Assembly: GCF_013466985.1 (NCBI RefSeq)
Contig: NZ_CP059164.1
Coordinates: 2,985,001 to 3,049,000 of the forward strand
Source: Nocardioides ungokensis
GTDB taxonomy: Bacteria > Actinomycetota > Actinomycetes > Propionibacteriales > Nocardioidaceae
Length of the DNA: 64,000 nt
Direction of reading: 5' to 3'
In this document: piece after piece, positions 27,062-37,760 of the stretch
Layout: every line of letters begins with the position of its first letter
Position numbering within the stretch: the stretch's first letter is position 1
Position numbers and translations under genes: made by a program
Notes under the pieces: model-generated
What the model saw: the letters and a program-made list of their open reading frames with translations, nothing else
Database searches by the model: none
What the model was told of the DNA's origin: nothing

Positions 27062-27067
27062 TACCCT
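27062..27067 (+). promoter_or_regulatory. -10 box of a leaderless polyprenyl synthase promoter
   Basis: TACCCT ending 6 nt before the GTG at 27074. With the metF box it makes a compact divergent promoter pair. Confidence 0.5.
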
Positions 27068-27073
27068 CTTTGC

Positions 27074-28156
27074 GTGACGAGCAGCGGGTGGGACAGCGCA
27101 GATTTCCGCGACCGCGTGCAGGCAGCGCTCGACGCGTTCCTCGAGGAGCAGGCCGGGCGCCTGGCGCCCCTCGGTCCCGACGCCGCTCGACTCCTGGACG
27201 AAGCGCGGGCCGCGGTCTCCGGCGGCAAGCGCTTCCGCGCCGCCTTCTGCTACTGGGGCCACCTCGCCGTCGCCCCCGACGTCGCCGACCGGCCCGCCGA
27301 GAACGACGCCCTGATCCGCGCCTGCGCCTCGCTGGAGCTGCTGCACGCCAGCGCCCTGGTCCACGACGACCTCATGGATGCCTCCGACACCCGGCGCGGA
27401 CGGCCCGCGACGCACCGTCAGTTCGAGACCGACCACCGCCGAGCCGGGTGGCGCGGCGACCCGGAGCAGTACGGCGGCGCCGCCGCCATCCTGCTCGGTG
27501 ACCTGCTGCTCTCCTGGGCCGACGAGCTGCTGCGTCGCTGCGGCCTGCCCGCAGAGCAGGTCGCGCCGGCCCTCGACGTCTTCGACCTCTGCCGGTCGGA
27601 GGTGATCGCCGGCCAGTTCCTCGACGTCTCCGTCCAGGCCCGCGGCCTCGCCGACGTGGACGCGGCGATGACCGTGCTGCGCTACAAGTCCGCGAAGTAC
27701 TCCATCGAGCGGCCCCTGCACATCGGCGCGGCCCTCGCCGGCGCCGGGCCGGGCACGATGGCGGACCTGACCGCCTTCGGGCTCCCCCTCGGCGAGGCCT
27801 TCCAGCTTCGCGACGACCTGCTCGGCGTGTTCGGCGACCCGGCCGCGACCGGCAAGCCCGCGGGCGACGACCTGATCGAGGGCAAGCGCACCGTGCTGGT
27901 CGCCCTCGCACTGGACGCCGCCGGCCCCGACGAGGCGGACGCCCTCCACCGGGCGCTCGGCAGCGACCTGGACGAGGCCGCCGTGCAGCGCCTCCGGGGC
28001 ATCATCGACGCCTCCGGGGCCCACGGCCAGGTCGAGTCGGTGATCGGCGAGCTGGCCGGGCGCGCGGTCACCGCGCTGGAGCGCGCCGGGGTCGACGACC
28101 GGGCACGCGGGGTGCTGCGCGACCTCGCGTCCGCGGCGACCGATCGCGCCGTCTGA
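27074..28156 (+). CDS. Short-chain polyprenyl (GGPP-type) diphosphate synthase
   Basis: Condenses isopentenyl diphosphate onto allylic diphosphates to give C15-C20 (or longer) prenyl diphosphates. 360 residues; first Asp-rich motif VHDDLMDASDTRRG (96-109) and second motif FQLRDDLLGVFGD (243-255), in which the last Asp of DDxxD is Gly, as is common in actinobacterial IdsA/CrtE-type enzymes. GGKR (50-53) binds IPP. The product could feed quinone, decaprenyl or carotenoid synthesis. GTG start supported by the -10 box 6 nt upstream. Related to mycobacterial idsA2 by position. Confidence 0.9.
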   Translation: MTSSGWDSADFRDRVQAALDAFLEEQAGRLAPLGPDAARLLDEARAAVSGGKRFRAAFCYWGHLAVAPDVADRPAENDALIRACASLELLHASALVHDDLMDASDTRRGRPATHRQFETDHRRAGWRGDPEQYGGAAAILLGDLLLSWADELLRRCGLPAEQVAPALDVFDLCRSEVIAGQFLDVSVQARGLADVDAAMTVLRYKSAKYSIERPLHIGAALAGAGPGTMADLTAFGLPLGEAFQLRDDLLGVFGDPAATGKPAGDDLIEGKRTVLVALALDAAGPDEADALHRALGSDLDEAAVQRLRGIIDASGAHGQVESVIGELAGRAVTALERAGVDDRARGVLRDLASAATDRAV

Positions 28157-28188
28157 GTCCGAGGTCGGCTACAGCGCCGGGGCGAGGC

Positions 28189-28560
28189 TCAGAACGCCAT
28201 CGCCTGGGCCCGGCGCTTCACCTCCGAGCCGCGGTTCTCCCGCAGCGCGTCGATGGGGCGTCCGGGGAGGTCCGCGTCGGTGAAGAGCCACGCGATGCAC
28301 TCGCGGTCGTCGTACCCGCCGTCGTGCAGCACCGTCAGCAGTCCCGGCAGGCCCTTGACGACCAGCCCGTCCTGCACGAAGTCAGCGGGGACCTGCTGGC
28401 CGGCACCGGGGGCCGGGACCGCGGCCGCCAGCTCGTGCTCACGGATCATCGTGCGCACCTTGCCCACCGTGACCCCGAGCCTGCGGGCCGTCTCGGCCCA
28501 GTCGATCCAGTCCGGAACCAGCGCGCCCAGGTCGGCTTCGGCAAGCCTCGATTCACTCAT
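28189..28560 (-). CDS. Rv2175c-like DNA-binding protein
   Basis: 123 residues with an N-terminal winged-helix segment, DWIDWAETARRLGVTVGKVRTMIRE (about 16-40), and a C-terminal domain with VQDGLVVKGLPGLLTVLHDGGYDDRE. This matches mycobacterial Rv2175c, a DNA-binding substrate of the kinase PknL, and here too a Ser/Thr kinase gene is close (29734). Targets are unknown. GGAAGAG lies upstream of the ATG. It is divergent from the LysM/transglycosylase gene. Confidence 0.85.
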   Translation of the reverse strand: MSESRLAEADLGALVPDWIDWAETARRLGVTVGKVRTMIREHELAAAVPAPGAGQQVPADFVQDGLVVKGLPGLLTVLHDGGYDDRECIAWLFTDADLPGRPIDALRENRGSEVKRRAQAMAF

Positions 28561-28752
28561 GGGACCACTCTTCCACCTGGCGGGTGACCGGCGAAACCGA
28601 CGACCGCGGGACCGGCCCCCACCTCCCTCAGGTCACTCCAGTCCCTTGAGTCACAGCCCGTCCCGGGTTACGGTCGACGATCGTTCCCCGGCGTCCCCAC
28701 CGGGCCTCTCGGGTCCCGGGTGCCGCGCGGGACGACGAAGGGAGTGTCCGAG

Positions 28753-29594
28753 ATGACCCCGAACCCCCGACCGCGACCGGCACGCCGCACCCGCACACGC
28801 AGCCGCCTCCCGGAGCTGGCCACCGGCCTGCTGACCGGCCTGGCCCTGCTGCTGAGCGTCGCCCCGGCCGACGCCGCAGCCGGCGACCTGCCCGCGGGGC
28901 GCCGGATCGTCGACCACCGGGTCCGTGCCGGCGAGACGGTGACCGGGCTGGCGGTGCGCTACCACGCCTGGACCGCCGAGCTGATCTCCCACAACCACCT
29001 CGGGCCCTCGGCGGCGATCCGCGTCGGCCAGCGCCTCGAGATCCCGGTCGTGGTCTCCGCGCTGCCGCACCACCGCACCCGCACGCCGCAGCACCCGGCG
29101 CCGCACCACGCGGCTCGGCACCACGCCGCGACGCACCACACGGCGCCGCACCGGGCACCGGCGCCGGCCGCGAGCCCCGGGAGCCCCGGGAGCGCGACGG
29201 TGCGACGCACGGTGGCGAGGACGGCGGCGCGGCACGGGTCGACCCCCAGCTCGCCCTCGCGGTCTCGTGGCAGGAGTCCGGCTGGCAGATGGACCGGCGT
29301 TCCGACGCGGGCGCCATCGGCGCGATGCAGGTGCTGCCGAGCACCGGCGCCTGGATGTCGCTCTACGCCGGGCACAGGCTGCACCTGCACCGGCTGGCCG
29401 ACAACGCCGTCGCCGGCGTCCAGCTGCTGCGCTTCCTGGGCGAGGAGACCGGCTCGCCGCGCCACCTCGTCGGCGCCTACTACCAGGGCCTCGGGGCGGT
29501 CCGCTCCGACGGCCTCTACGGGGACACCAAGGACTACGTGGCCAACGTGCTCGCGATCAAGAGCCGTCTCGAGGCGGGTCGCCCGCCGGCCTGA
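28753..29594 (+). CDS. LysM plus lytic transglycosylase-like secreted protein, one frameshift
   Basis: About 281 residues: signal peptide (basic start, hydrophobic core about 20-40), a LysM domain (VDHRVRAGETVTGLAVRYH to IRVGQRLEIP), a striking His/Ala/Pro linker (about 29080-29165), and a C-terminal SLT-like domain with QESGWQ, GAIGAMQVLPSTG and YYQGLGAV. The frame breaks at about 29237 by one missing G in a GGGG run; repaired it reads ARHGVDPQLALAVSWQESGW, giving the catalytic Glu. It should bind and cleave peptidoglycan outside the membrane. ATG 28753 has GAAGGGAG upstream. Confidence 0.82.
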
Positions 29595-29733
29595 GCCCGT
29601 CCCTCACTGGCCCCCGACGGCCCCCGACGCCCTCTGCGCGCCACGCCGGTGACGCCTCAACGCGGCGTGGAGGCGGGGCGTCCGTACGATTGGGGTCCCG
29701 GATCCTTCCCCATCCGGCCGCAGGAGGGTCGTA

Positions 29734-31831
29734 GTGCAGCCACGTCGGCAGTCAGATCGGCACGCCCCCACGGGCGCCGACGCTGCCACTGGCGACCCCA
29801 TGACCGGCCGCCTCCTCGACGGCCGCTACCGGATCGGACCCCGGATCGCCCGGGGTGGCATGGCCAGCGTCTACGAGGCCGTCGACCTGCGCCTGGACCG
29901 CACCGTCGCGGTCAAGGTGATGCACTCCGGCCTCGGTGACGACGAGGAGTTCGCGGCCCGGTTCGTCCGCGAGGCCCGGGCGGCGGCGCGCCTGTCCCAC
30001 CCCAACGTGGTGGGCGTCTACGACCAGGGCCAGGACGACGGGACCGTCTACCTGGCGATGGAGCTGGTCCCCGGCCACACGCTGCGCGACGTGATCCGCA
30101 AGGAGAGCCCGATGCCGGCGCCGCGCGCGCTGGCGCTGCTCGAGCCGGTGCTCTCCGCACTCGCCGCCGCCCACCGGGCCGGTCTCATCCACCGCGACGT
30201 CAAGCCCGAGAACGTGCTGATCGCCACCGCCCCGGACTCCGGGGCGACCGTGATCAAGTGGCCGACTTCGGCCTGGCGAAGGCGGTCAGCGCCGACACCC
30301 AGCACACCGCGACCTCCGGCATCCTGATCGGCACGGTCTCCTACCTCGCGCCCGAGCTGGTCCTCGACGCCGCGCCGACACCCGCGCGGACGTGTACGCC
30401 GCGGGCGTGATGCTCTACGAGCTGCTCACCGGCACCAAGCCGCACGAGGGCGAGTCGCCGATCCAGGTCGCCTACAAGCACGTCCACGAGGACGTCCCGC
30501 CGCCGTCACGGTCGGTGCCGGGCCTGCCGGCGTACGTCGACGCGCTGGTCGCCCGCGCGACCGCACGCGACCGGGACCTGCGCCCGGCCGATGCCGGGGT
30601 GATGCTGCACCAGCTGCACCGGGTGGCGCACGCGCTCGCCGACGGCGTGCACGACGACCCCGAGCTCACCGCCGACCTCGCCCCGGCCCTGCTGCACCCG
30701 GACACCGGCGAGATCGTCGCCGTCGAGGTCCCGCCCGGGCAGCGCGACGACACGGCTGCGGACCCGTTCGACGGCGCTGTGCCGGCTGCCCTCTTCGCAA
30801 CCGCGGGCGACGACGAGCACACCACCCTGATCCCCCAGTCGCCCCGTGGCACCGTGGCCACCACGAGCCACCGGCCGCCGGCGCCGCCTGCCGCCGGCGC
30901 GCCCGGCCGCACCGCGCCCACCGGCCCGCGGCGGACCGGGCGTTCGCGACGGGGCCCGATCCTGCTCGTGCTCCTCCTGCTGCTCGTCGTGGGCGCCGGC
31001 GTGGGGGCCTGGTGGTTCGGCTGGGCCCGCTACACCTCGACCCCGGCGGTGCTGGGGCTGACGAGGTCCGCCGCGATCGAGAAGATCCAGGCGGCCGGCC
31101 TCGACGCCGACACGGGCAAGAAGGCCTACTCCGAGACCGTCCCCGCCGGCCACGTCATCGACACCGACCCCGGCGCGGGCGAGCGCGTCCTCGACGGCGG
31201 CACGGTCAGCGTGGTCATCTCGCTCGGCAAGGAGCGGTACGACGTACCCCGCACCAAGGGCATGAGCGAGGACCAGGCCCAGGACGCCCTGATGCAGTCC
31301 CACCTGACCTTCGGCACGGCGATCGGCCGCTGGTCCGACACCGTCCCCGAGGGCACGGTCATGGGCAGCGACCCCAAACCGGGCACCAGCGTGCGCCCGG
31401 GCACGGCGGTCGACCTGTTCGAGAGCCGGGGGCCACGCCCGATCAAGATCGCCGACTGGACCGGCAAGGACGCCGACCAGGCCCAGCAGGCGTTGGAGGC
31501 CAAGGGTCTCCAGGTCGACCGCGGGACCGAGGAGTACTCCGACAGCGTGGCCGAGGGCGACGTCATCAGCCAGACGCCCACCAGCGGCACCCTCTACCGC
31601 GGTGACACCGTCAAGCTCGTCGTGTCCCGGGGTCCCGAGCTGGTCGAGGTGCCGGGTGGCCTGGTCGCCTCCGGCGTGGACTCGGCCACCGCCAAGCTCG
31701 AGGCGCTCGGGTTCAAGGTCGTGGTCCACAAGAACGACCACTACATCGGCGTGGGCTACGTCTACTCGGTCGACCCGGGCTCCGGGACGAAGGTCCCCAA
31801 GGGGTCCACCATCGTCCTGTCCATCCTCTGA
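29734..31831 (+). CDS. Membrane Ser/Thr protein kinase with four PASTA domains, two frameshifts
   Basis: Receptor-type eukaryote-like kinase. Kinase domain: GPRIARGGMASVYEAVD (Gly loop), VAVKVMH (Lys), LIHRDVKPENVLI (catalytic loop), then after a frameshift VADFGLAKAV (DFG) and GTVSYLAPE. One membrane segment at about 30955-31015, then four PASTA repeats (about 31040-31230, 31240-31430, 31440-31630, 31640-31831) that bind muropeptides or lipid II in relatives. Breaks at about 30257 (missing G in AAG(G)TGG) and about 30375 are one-base deletions. GTG 29734 has AGGAGG upstream. It sits where mycobacteria have pknL next to Rv2175c, but its PASTA array is PknB-like. Confidence 0.88.
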
Positions 31832-31897
31832 CCGGGCCTCTCCTGCGGGCACGCCGCCGAGGACGCCCCGGGAGCGCGGGCCCGCGCGGGCGCCGGA

Positions 31898-31903
31898 TAG
31901 CGT
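31898..31903 (+). promoter_or_regulatory. -10 box of a leaderless nfo promoter
   Basis: TAGCGT ending 7 nt before the ATG at 31911. Confidence 0.5.
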
Positions 31904-31910
31904 CTGCGCC

Positions 31911-32840
31911 ATGGTCGACTCCCCCACCCGCAACCCGATCGGGACCCACGTGCTGGTCGGCAAGGGCCTGGTCGACGGGGCGCTCGCCAACGCCGACCTG
32001 CTGCGGTGCGAGATCCTCCAGATCTTCGTGGGCAACCCGCGCGGCTGGGCGCTCTCTGCCGGGCGGCCCGCGGAGGACGCCCGCTTCCGTGCGGAGGTGG
32101 AGCGCCGCGGCACGCGGGCGTTCATCCACTCGCCCTACCTGGTCAACCTCGGGTCCCCCACGCCGGCGACCTACGACAACTCGGTGGCGTCGGTCGCCCA
32201 CAATCTGCGCCGGGCGGCCCAGATCGGCGCCGAGGGGGTCGTGGTCCACACCGGATCGTTCGTGGACCCCTCCGACGACCCGGCCGAGAGCGAGGCCAGG
32301 TATGCCGCGGCGATGCGGCAGGTGCGCGAGGGCCTGCTGCCGCTGCTCGACGTGGTGGCCGGCGACGACGCGCCCTGGCTGCTGCTCGAGCCGACCGCCG
32401 GCCAGGGCCGCTCGCTGTGCGCGGGCGTCGACGACCTGGAGCCCTACCTCGCCGCCCTCGACTTCCACCCGAAGGCCGGCATCTGCCTGGACACCTGCCA
32501 CGTCTTCGCCGCCGGCGCCCCGCTCGACGAGGCCGGCGGCGCGACCGCCACGGTGGACCGGATCGTCGAGATCGGCGGTCCCGGCCGGCTGCGACTGGTG
32601 CACGCCAACGACTCGATGGACGTGCGCGGCGCGTTCAAGGACCGGCACCAGCTGATCGGGCAGGGGCACATCGGCACCGAGGCGTTCGTGGAGCTCTTCG
32701 CCCACCCCGCCACCGAGGGCGTTCCGTTCGTCCTCGAGACGCCCGGCTCCCGGGACGCCGACAACGTGGACATCCCCCTGCTCAAGCAGTTGCGCGAGTC
32801 CGGTCATGCCCGGCTCGGCGTACCTGTCCCGACCTCGTGA
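31911..32840 (+). CDS. nfo: Endonuclease IV (AP endonuclease)
   Basis: Base-excision repair enzyme cutting 5' of abasic sites with three metal ions. 309 residues of the AP-endonuclease 2 TIM barrel: FIHSPYLVNLGSP (about 65-77), VVHTGSF with the metal His, LLEPTAGQGRS (metal Glu), GICLDTCHVFAAG (Asp/His) and LVHANDSMDVRGAFKDRHQLIGQGHIG near the end. No SOS box at its promoter, so constitutive expression is likely. The EamA gene follows 25 nt after the stop. Confidence 0.93.
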   Translation: MVDSPTRNPIGTHVLVGKGLVDGALANADLLRCEILQIFVGNPRGWALSAGRPAEDARFRAEVERRGTRAFIHSPYLVNLGSPTPATYDNSVASVAHNLRRAAQIGAEGVVVHTGSFVDPSDDPAESEARYAAAMRQVREGLLPLLDVVAGDDAPWLLLEPTAGQGRSLCAGVDDLEPYLAALDFHPKAGICLDTCHVFAAGAPLDEAGGATATVDRIVEIGGPGRLRLVHANDSMDVRGAFKDRHQLIGQGHIGTEAFVELFAHPATEGVPFVLETPGSRDADNVDIPLLKQLRESGHARLGVPVPTS

Positions 32841-32865
32841 GCGCCGACCACATGAGCTCGGCGCG

Positions 32866-33744
32866 ATGAGCCGTCGTACCGGTCTCCTGGCGGCCCTGGC
32901 CCTGCTGGGGGTCACCGCGATGTGGGGCTCGACGTTCTTCCTGATCCGCGACCTGCTCGAGCGGGTGCCGACCCTCGACTTCCTCGCGGTGCGGTTCGCG
33001 ATCGCCAGCGTGGCGCTGCTGCTCGTGGCCCCCCGCGCCGTCGCGCGGCTCTCCCCCGCCTCGCGGCGCAGCGCGGTCGTGCTGGGGCTGCTCTACGGCG
33101 TCGCCCAGATCCTGCAGACGGCCGGCCTCGCCCACACGCCCGCGACCGTGTCGGGCTTCATCACCGGCATGTACGTCGTGCTCACCCCGGTCTTCGCGGC
33201 CGTGCTGCTGCGCAGCCGGATCACCGCGATGACCTGGGGTGCGGTCGTGCTGGCCACGTCCGGCCTGGCGGTGCTGACGCTCAACGGCCTCTCGATCGGG
33301 TACGGCGAGGCCATCACCCTGGTCGCCGCCATGCTCTACGCGCTGCACATCGTGGGGCTGGGCGCCTGGTCGACGCCGCACGAGGCCCTGGGGATGTCCA
33401 TCGTGCAGATCGTCGTGATCACCCTGGTCTGCCTGGCCGCCACGGCCCCCGACGGCATCGTGCTGCCCGACACCCCGGGTGACTGGCTCTCGGTGGTCTA
33501 CATGGCGCTGTTCGCGGGCGCGCTCGGCCTGGTCGGCCAGACCTGGGCGCAGGCGCACCTGGCGCCGACCCGCAGCGCGATCATCATGAGCATGGAGCCC
33601 GTGTTCGCGGCGTTCTTCGCGGTGCTCCTGGGCGGCGAGTCGTTCACGCTGCGCATGGTCTGCGGCGGGCTGATGGTGCTGGCCGCGATGCTCGTCGTCG
33701 AGCTCGCGCCGCGCCGCAAGGTCGAGCCGAAGTGCAGCACCTGA
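32866..33744 (+). CDS. EamA/DMT-family transporter (ten-helix)
   Basis: 292 residues with about ten hydrophobic helices in two EamA repeats; GVTAMWGSTFFLIRDLLERVP at the start and GLVGQTWAQAHLAPTRSAIIMSMEPVFAA (about 217-245) in the second half match drug/metabolite exporters. The solute is unknown. The ATG at 32866 is the first that excludes overlap with nfo. A hairpin follows the gene. Confidence 0.88.
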   Translation: MSRRTGLLAALALLGVTAMWGSTFFLIRDLLERVPTLDFLAVRFAIASVALLLVAPRAVARLSPASRRSAVVLGLLYGVAQILQTAGLAHTPATVSGFITGMYVVLTPVFAAVLLRSRITAMTWGAVVLATSGLAVLTLNGLSIGYGEAITLVAAMLYALHIVGLGAWSTPHEALGMSIVQIVVITLVCLAATAPDGIVLPDTPGDWLSVVYMALFAGALGLVGQTWAQAHLAPTRSAIIMSMEPVFAAFFAVLLGGESFTLRMVCGGLMVLAAMLVVELAPRRKVEPKCST

Positions 33745-33776
33745 CGGTGTGACGAGGCCCTCACCGGACCGGGGGT

Positions 33777-33797
33777 CCGGCCCCTGCACGGGGCCGG
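33777..33797 (+). terminator. GC hairpin after the EamA gene
   Basis: CCGGCCCC, loop TGCAC, GGGGCCGG: perfect 8-bp stem, 32 nt after the stop, no T tract. Confidence 0.5.
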
Positions 33798-33863
33798 TCC
33801 TACGGCCCGGTTCAGGGCGTCCCCTACGCTGGCCTGCGGAACTGAACGACCTGAGGAGGGTGG

Positions 33864-34977
33864 ATGGACACGTGCAAGAGCTGCGGCCACGCACTCGGTG
33901 GCGCCCGGTTCTGCACGAGCTGTGGTGCCCCGGCACAGCGCGCCGAGGACTCCGTCGAGCGGACCATGGTGCTCCCGGCGGTGGCGAGCCCGCCCGCCGA
34001 GGCGGAGCCCACGGTCGCCGTGGACGGCCCCGACTGGCGCCACGACACCGCTGAGCGGCCCCCGGTCGGCCGGCCCCCGGTCAGCCAGGGTTCGCCGCGT
34101 CCCACCACGCCCCCGCCGTCGTTGCCGCCGCCTCCCCCGGTCGCGGGCGCGCCCGGCGACGGCCCCCGGTTCCCGCTGTTCGCCGACCAGGTCGACGCGC
34201 CCCCGGCGGCTGCGCCGGCCTCGACTCCCGCACCCACCCCGGTGCCCACCCCGATGCACGGGGCGCCGGCCATGCCCACTCCCGGCGAGCACTCCCACCG
34301 CGCCCCGGGTGACGGGTCGGGTGCCCGACCCTGGCTCCCCTGGGCCGTCGGCGCGCTCGTGCTCGTCCTGGTCGCCGGTCTGGGCTTCTGGCTGCTCGCG
34401 GGTCGCGACGACTCGCCGGCCGCGGGCACCGCAGGATCGGGCCGCCCGGCGCACGGGTCGCGCTCGACCGGCGGCTCGTCCGGAGGTCCCGACGACGTGG
34501 CCCGCGACGCCACGGCCACGGTCCCGGCGACGGCCCCGCCCAACCAGGACCTCGACGGCAACATGGTCCGCTACGAGGCCCGCAACATGCTCGACGGCGT
34601 ACCGACCACCTGCTGGCGGATGGCCGGCGACGGCACGGGCGCGGAGCTCACCTTCGACCTCGGTGCCCCGACGCGGCTGACCGAGGTCGGCCTGATCAAC
34701 GGCTACGCCAAGACCGCGGTGGACCCGAGCGGTCGCGAGCTCGACTGGTACCACGGCAATCGGCGCGTCCTGAAGGTCGAGTGGACCTTCGACGACGGCT
34801 CCACCGTCTCCCAGGACCTCGGCGACAGCGAGCGGATGCAGTCGGTGAAAGGTCGACCCGGTGACCACCCGGACCGTGCGTCTGCGGCTGGTGTCCGTCT
34901 CGCCCCCGGGCAAGGGCCGCGCGGCGCGCGACTACACGCCGATCAGCGACGTCAGCCTGGTCGGCACGCCCGGCTGA
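33864..34977 (+). CDS. Zinc-ribbon, single-pass membrane protein with discoidin-like domain, one frameshift
   Basis: About 371 residues. The N-terminus is a zinc ribbon, CKSCGHALGGARFCTSCG (4-21), followed by a long Pro-rich cytoplasmic linker, one membrane segment (about 158-178) and an extracytoplasmic discoidin-like (F5/8C, NADase-type glycan-binding) domain with RYEARNMLDGVPTTCWRMAG and FDLGAPTRLTEVGLINGYAK. At about 34848 an extra A (GAAAGG for GAAGG) shifts the frame; removing it gives VDPVTTRTVRLRLVSVSPPG and a TGA at 34977. AGGAGGG precedes the ATG. Glycan binding is inference. Confidence 0.8.
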
Positions 34978-35074
34978 CCAGACGTACGCCGCGGGCCGCG
35001 GCGAATCATCGGCTCGACGTCGGAACCTGTGGGTAGCCTGTCGCGCGACACGCACCACCGGACGGGGGACTCCA

Positions 35075-36652
35075 ATGCTGACGTGCGCCCACTGCGGCTC
35101 CGACAATCCTGGGACGAGCCGCTTCTGCGGCAGCTGCGGACGGCCGACTGCTGCCGCGGGACCGCCGACGACCACCCCACCGGCCACCCCACCGGCTGGG
35201 CCACCTCCGACGGCGCCGATCGCGGCGGCCCCCACGGCTCCGCCGGCCGCACCGCCGGTCCTGCCGCCCGCCGCGGGCGCACCCGGCCCAGCCATGGGAC
35301 CGCGCACCCCGATGCTGCCCTCGATCAGCTGGCAGAAGCTCCTCGTGGGCAACTGGGTCGGGGCGGCTCTCACGGCGGCCACCGCGCTCGTCGTCGCTGG
35401 GGCGCTGTCGACGGTGCTGGCGCTGCTCTCCAAGCCCGCCGACTTCGGCGTCGACAACGGCCTCACGCTCGTGGCGGCACTGCTCGCGGCGACGTTCGGT
35501 GCCGACCTGGTGCTGAACCTCGACGACGGCCACCAGTCGGCCCACGCCCACCTGGGCATGTTCCCGCTGACCGTCACGATCCTCGCCCTCGTCGGCGCCG
35601 TGCTGGTGTTCCGTCGCGTGACGGCGCGTTACCCGCGAGCGCTCGACGCCGTCGCCGATGCGGCGCGGGCCGCACTGCTGCTCGGCCTGGCGGTGATGCT
35701 CGTCGCGATCGTGTTCCGCGGGGACAACGACAAGATGGGACGGGGCTGGGGCGCCGAGCTCACCGCCGCCCGGCTCGGCTTCGACGCCGAGTGGGGCGTG
35801 AGCATCGCCGGCGCCTTCTTCCTGTCCTTCCTGCTGCTCCTGTCGACCCTCGTCGCAGTGCTGTTCGCCTCCCGCCGCGACTGGTGGCCGGCCCCAGTGC
35901 AGCGGGTGCACGACTGGACGGCCGCACCTCTCTACGGCATCGGCACGATCTTCGTGATGCTGCCGGTCGCCGGCATCGTCGGCCTGCTGCTGATGGTCTT
36001 CACCGGGAGCCTGCTGAGCGACTACGACCCCACCCAGGACGACCTGTCGGCCGGGATCGCGCTGATCGCCGGGCTGATCGCCAGCGGCGGCTTCTGGCTG
36101 ATCTCGCTCGGCGCGGGAGCGGCGTTCGGCACCACCTCGCACGAGTCCGGGCCGGGCACGGGGGGCGGCTCCTCGGACGTGCACCGCCTGGGCCACTACG
36201 CCGACGACACCCCGGGGCTCTGGGCGGCGCCCGTGGTGATGCTCGTGGTGCTCTTCCTCGCGGCGTTCGCGGTCGCCCGCAGGACCGGATCCGCCCAGCG
36301 CATCCTCGGCAACCTCGCGGTCTTCGTCGGCCTGCTGCTCGTGGCCCTGCCGCTGATGTCGCGGCTCACCTCCGCCCACGCCGGGATCACCGTCGACGGG
36401 GACAGCTCCCGTGGCAGCTACTACCTCGGACAGATCGGCTGGCAGGCCACCGTGCTGCTGGCTCTGTTCGCGGTGCTGTGCGCCGCCGCCGTCGCGCTGA
36501 TGAGCGGGGCCGTCACCCCGGCGGCCGTGCGTGTGCAGGCCTCCGCCCTCGCGGGCCGGATCCAGTCGGATCCCGGCCGCCCGGCAGGTCGGCCCACCGC
36601 CCCGCCGCACTCGGGACAGCCCGGTGGTCCCGGGTATCCGCCGCAGGAGTAG
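35075..36652 (+). CDS. Zinc-ribbon polytopic membrane protein
   Basis: 525 residues: zinc ribbon CAHCGSDNPGTSRFCGSCG (4-22), a Pro/Ala-rich linker to about residue 80, then about eight to ten membrane helices and a Pro/Gly-rich C-terminal tail. The zinc ribbon has the same CxxC-N-FCxxCG layout as the preceding gene, and the two are adjacent and parallel. No transport motif recognised. Function unknown. Start ATG 35075, about 33 nt downstream of TAGCCT. Confidence 0.75.
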   Translation: MLTCAHCGSDNPGTSRFCGSCGRPTAAAGPPTTTPPATPPAGPPPTAPIAAAPTAPPAAPPVLPPAAGAPGPAMGPRTPMLPSISWQKLLVGNWVGAALTAATALVVAGALSTVLALLSKPADFGVDNGLTLVAALLAATFGADLVLNLDDGHQSAHAHLGMFPLTVTILALVGAVLVFRRVTARYPRALDAVADAARAALLLGLAVMLVAIVFRGDNDKMGRGWGAELTAARLGFDAEWGVSIAGAFFLSFLLLLSTLVAVLFASRRDWWPAPVQRVHDWTAAPLYGIGTIFVMLPVAGIVGLLLMVFTGSLLSDYDPTQDDLSAGIALIAGLIASGGFWLISLGAGAAFGTTSHESGPGTGGGSSDVHRLGHYADDTPGLWAAPVVMLVVLFLAAFAVARRTGSAQRILGNLAVFVGLLLVALPLMSRLTSAHAGITVDGDSSRGSYYLGQIGWQATVLLALFAVLCAAAVALMSGAVTPAAVRVQASALAGRIQSDPGRPAGRPTAPPHSGQPGGPGYPPQE

Positions 36653-36693
36653 CCGCGGCCCGTCGCTGACGGCCGGCCCGGCGAGAGGCAGGC

Positions 36694-37689
<996 letters not shown>

Positions 37690-37695
37690 CGCCCC

Positions 37696-37701
37696 AACCT
37701 A
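37696..37701 (-). promoter_or_regulatory. -10 box of a leaderless ltaE promoter
   Basis: TAGGTT on the minus strand, 6 nt before the GTG. Confidence 0.5.
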
Positions 37702-37706
37702 ACGAG

Positions 37707-37750
37707 TCGTGCGGTGGAGGGTGCGCCCGGGCGCACCCCTGCCCGCACGA
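37707..37750 (-). terminator. Two-tier hairpin terminator of aroG
   Basis: Inner perfect 20-bp palindrome GGGTGCGCCCGGGCGCACCC (37719-37738) flanked by TCGTGCGG (37707-37714) and CCGCACGA (37743-37750), which pair outside it. It lies between the aroG stop and the ltaE promoter. Confidence 0.65.
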
Positions 37751-37760
37751 GCCGCGGGCC

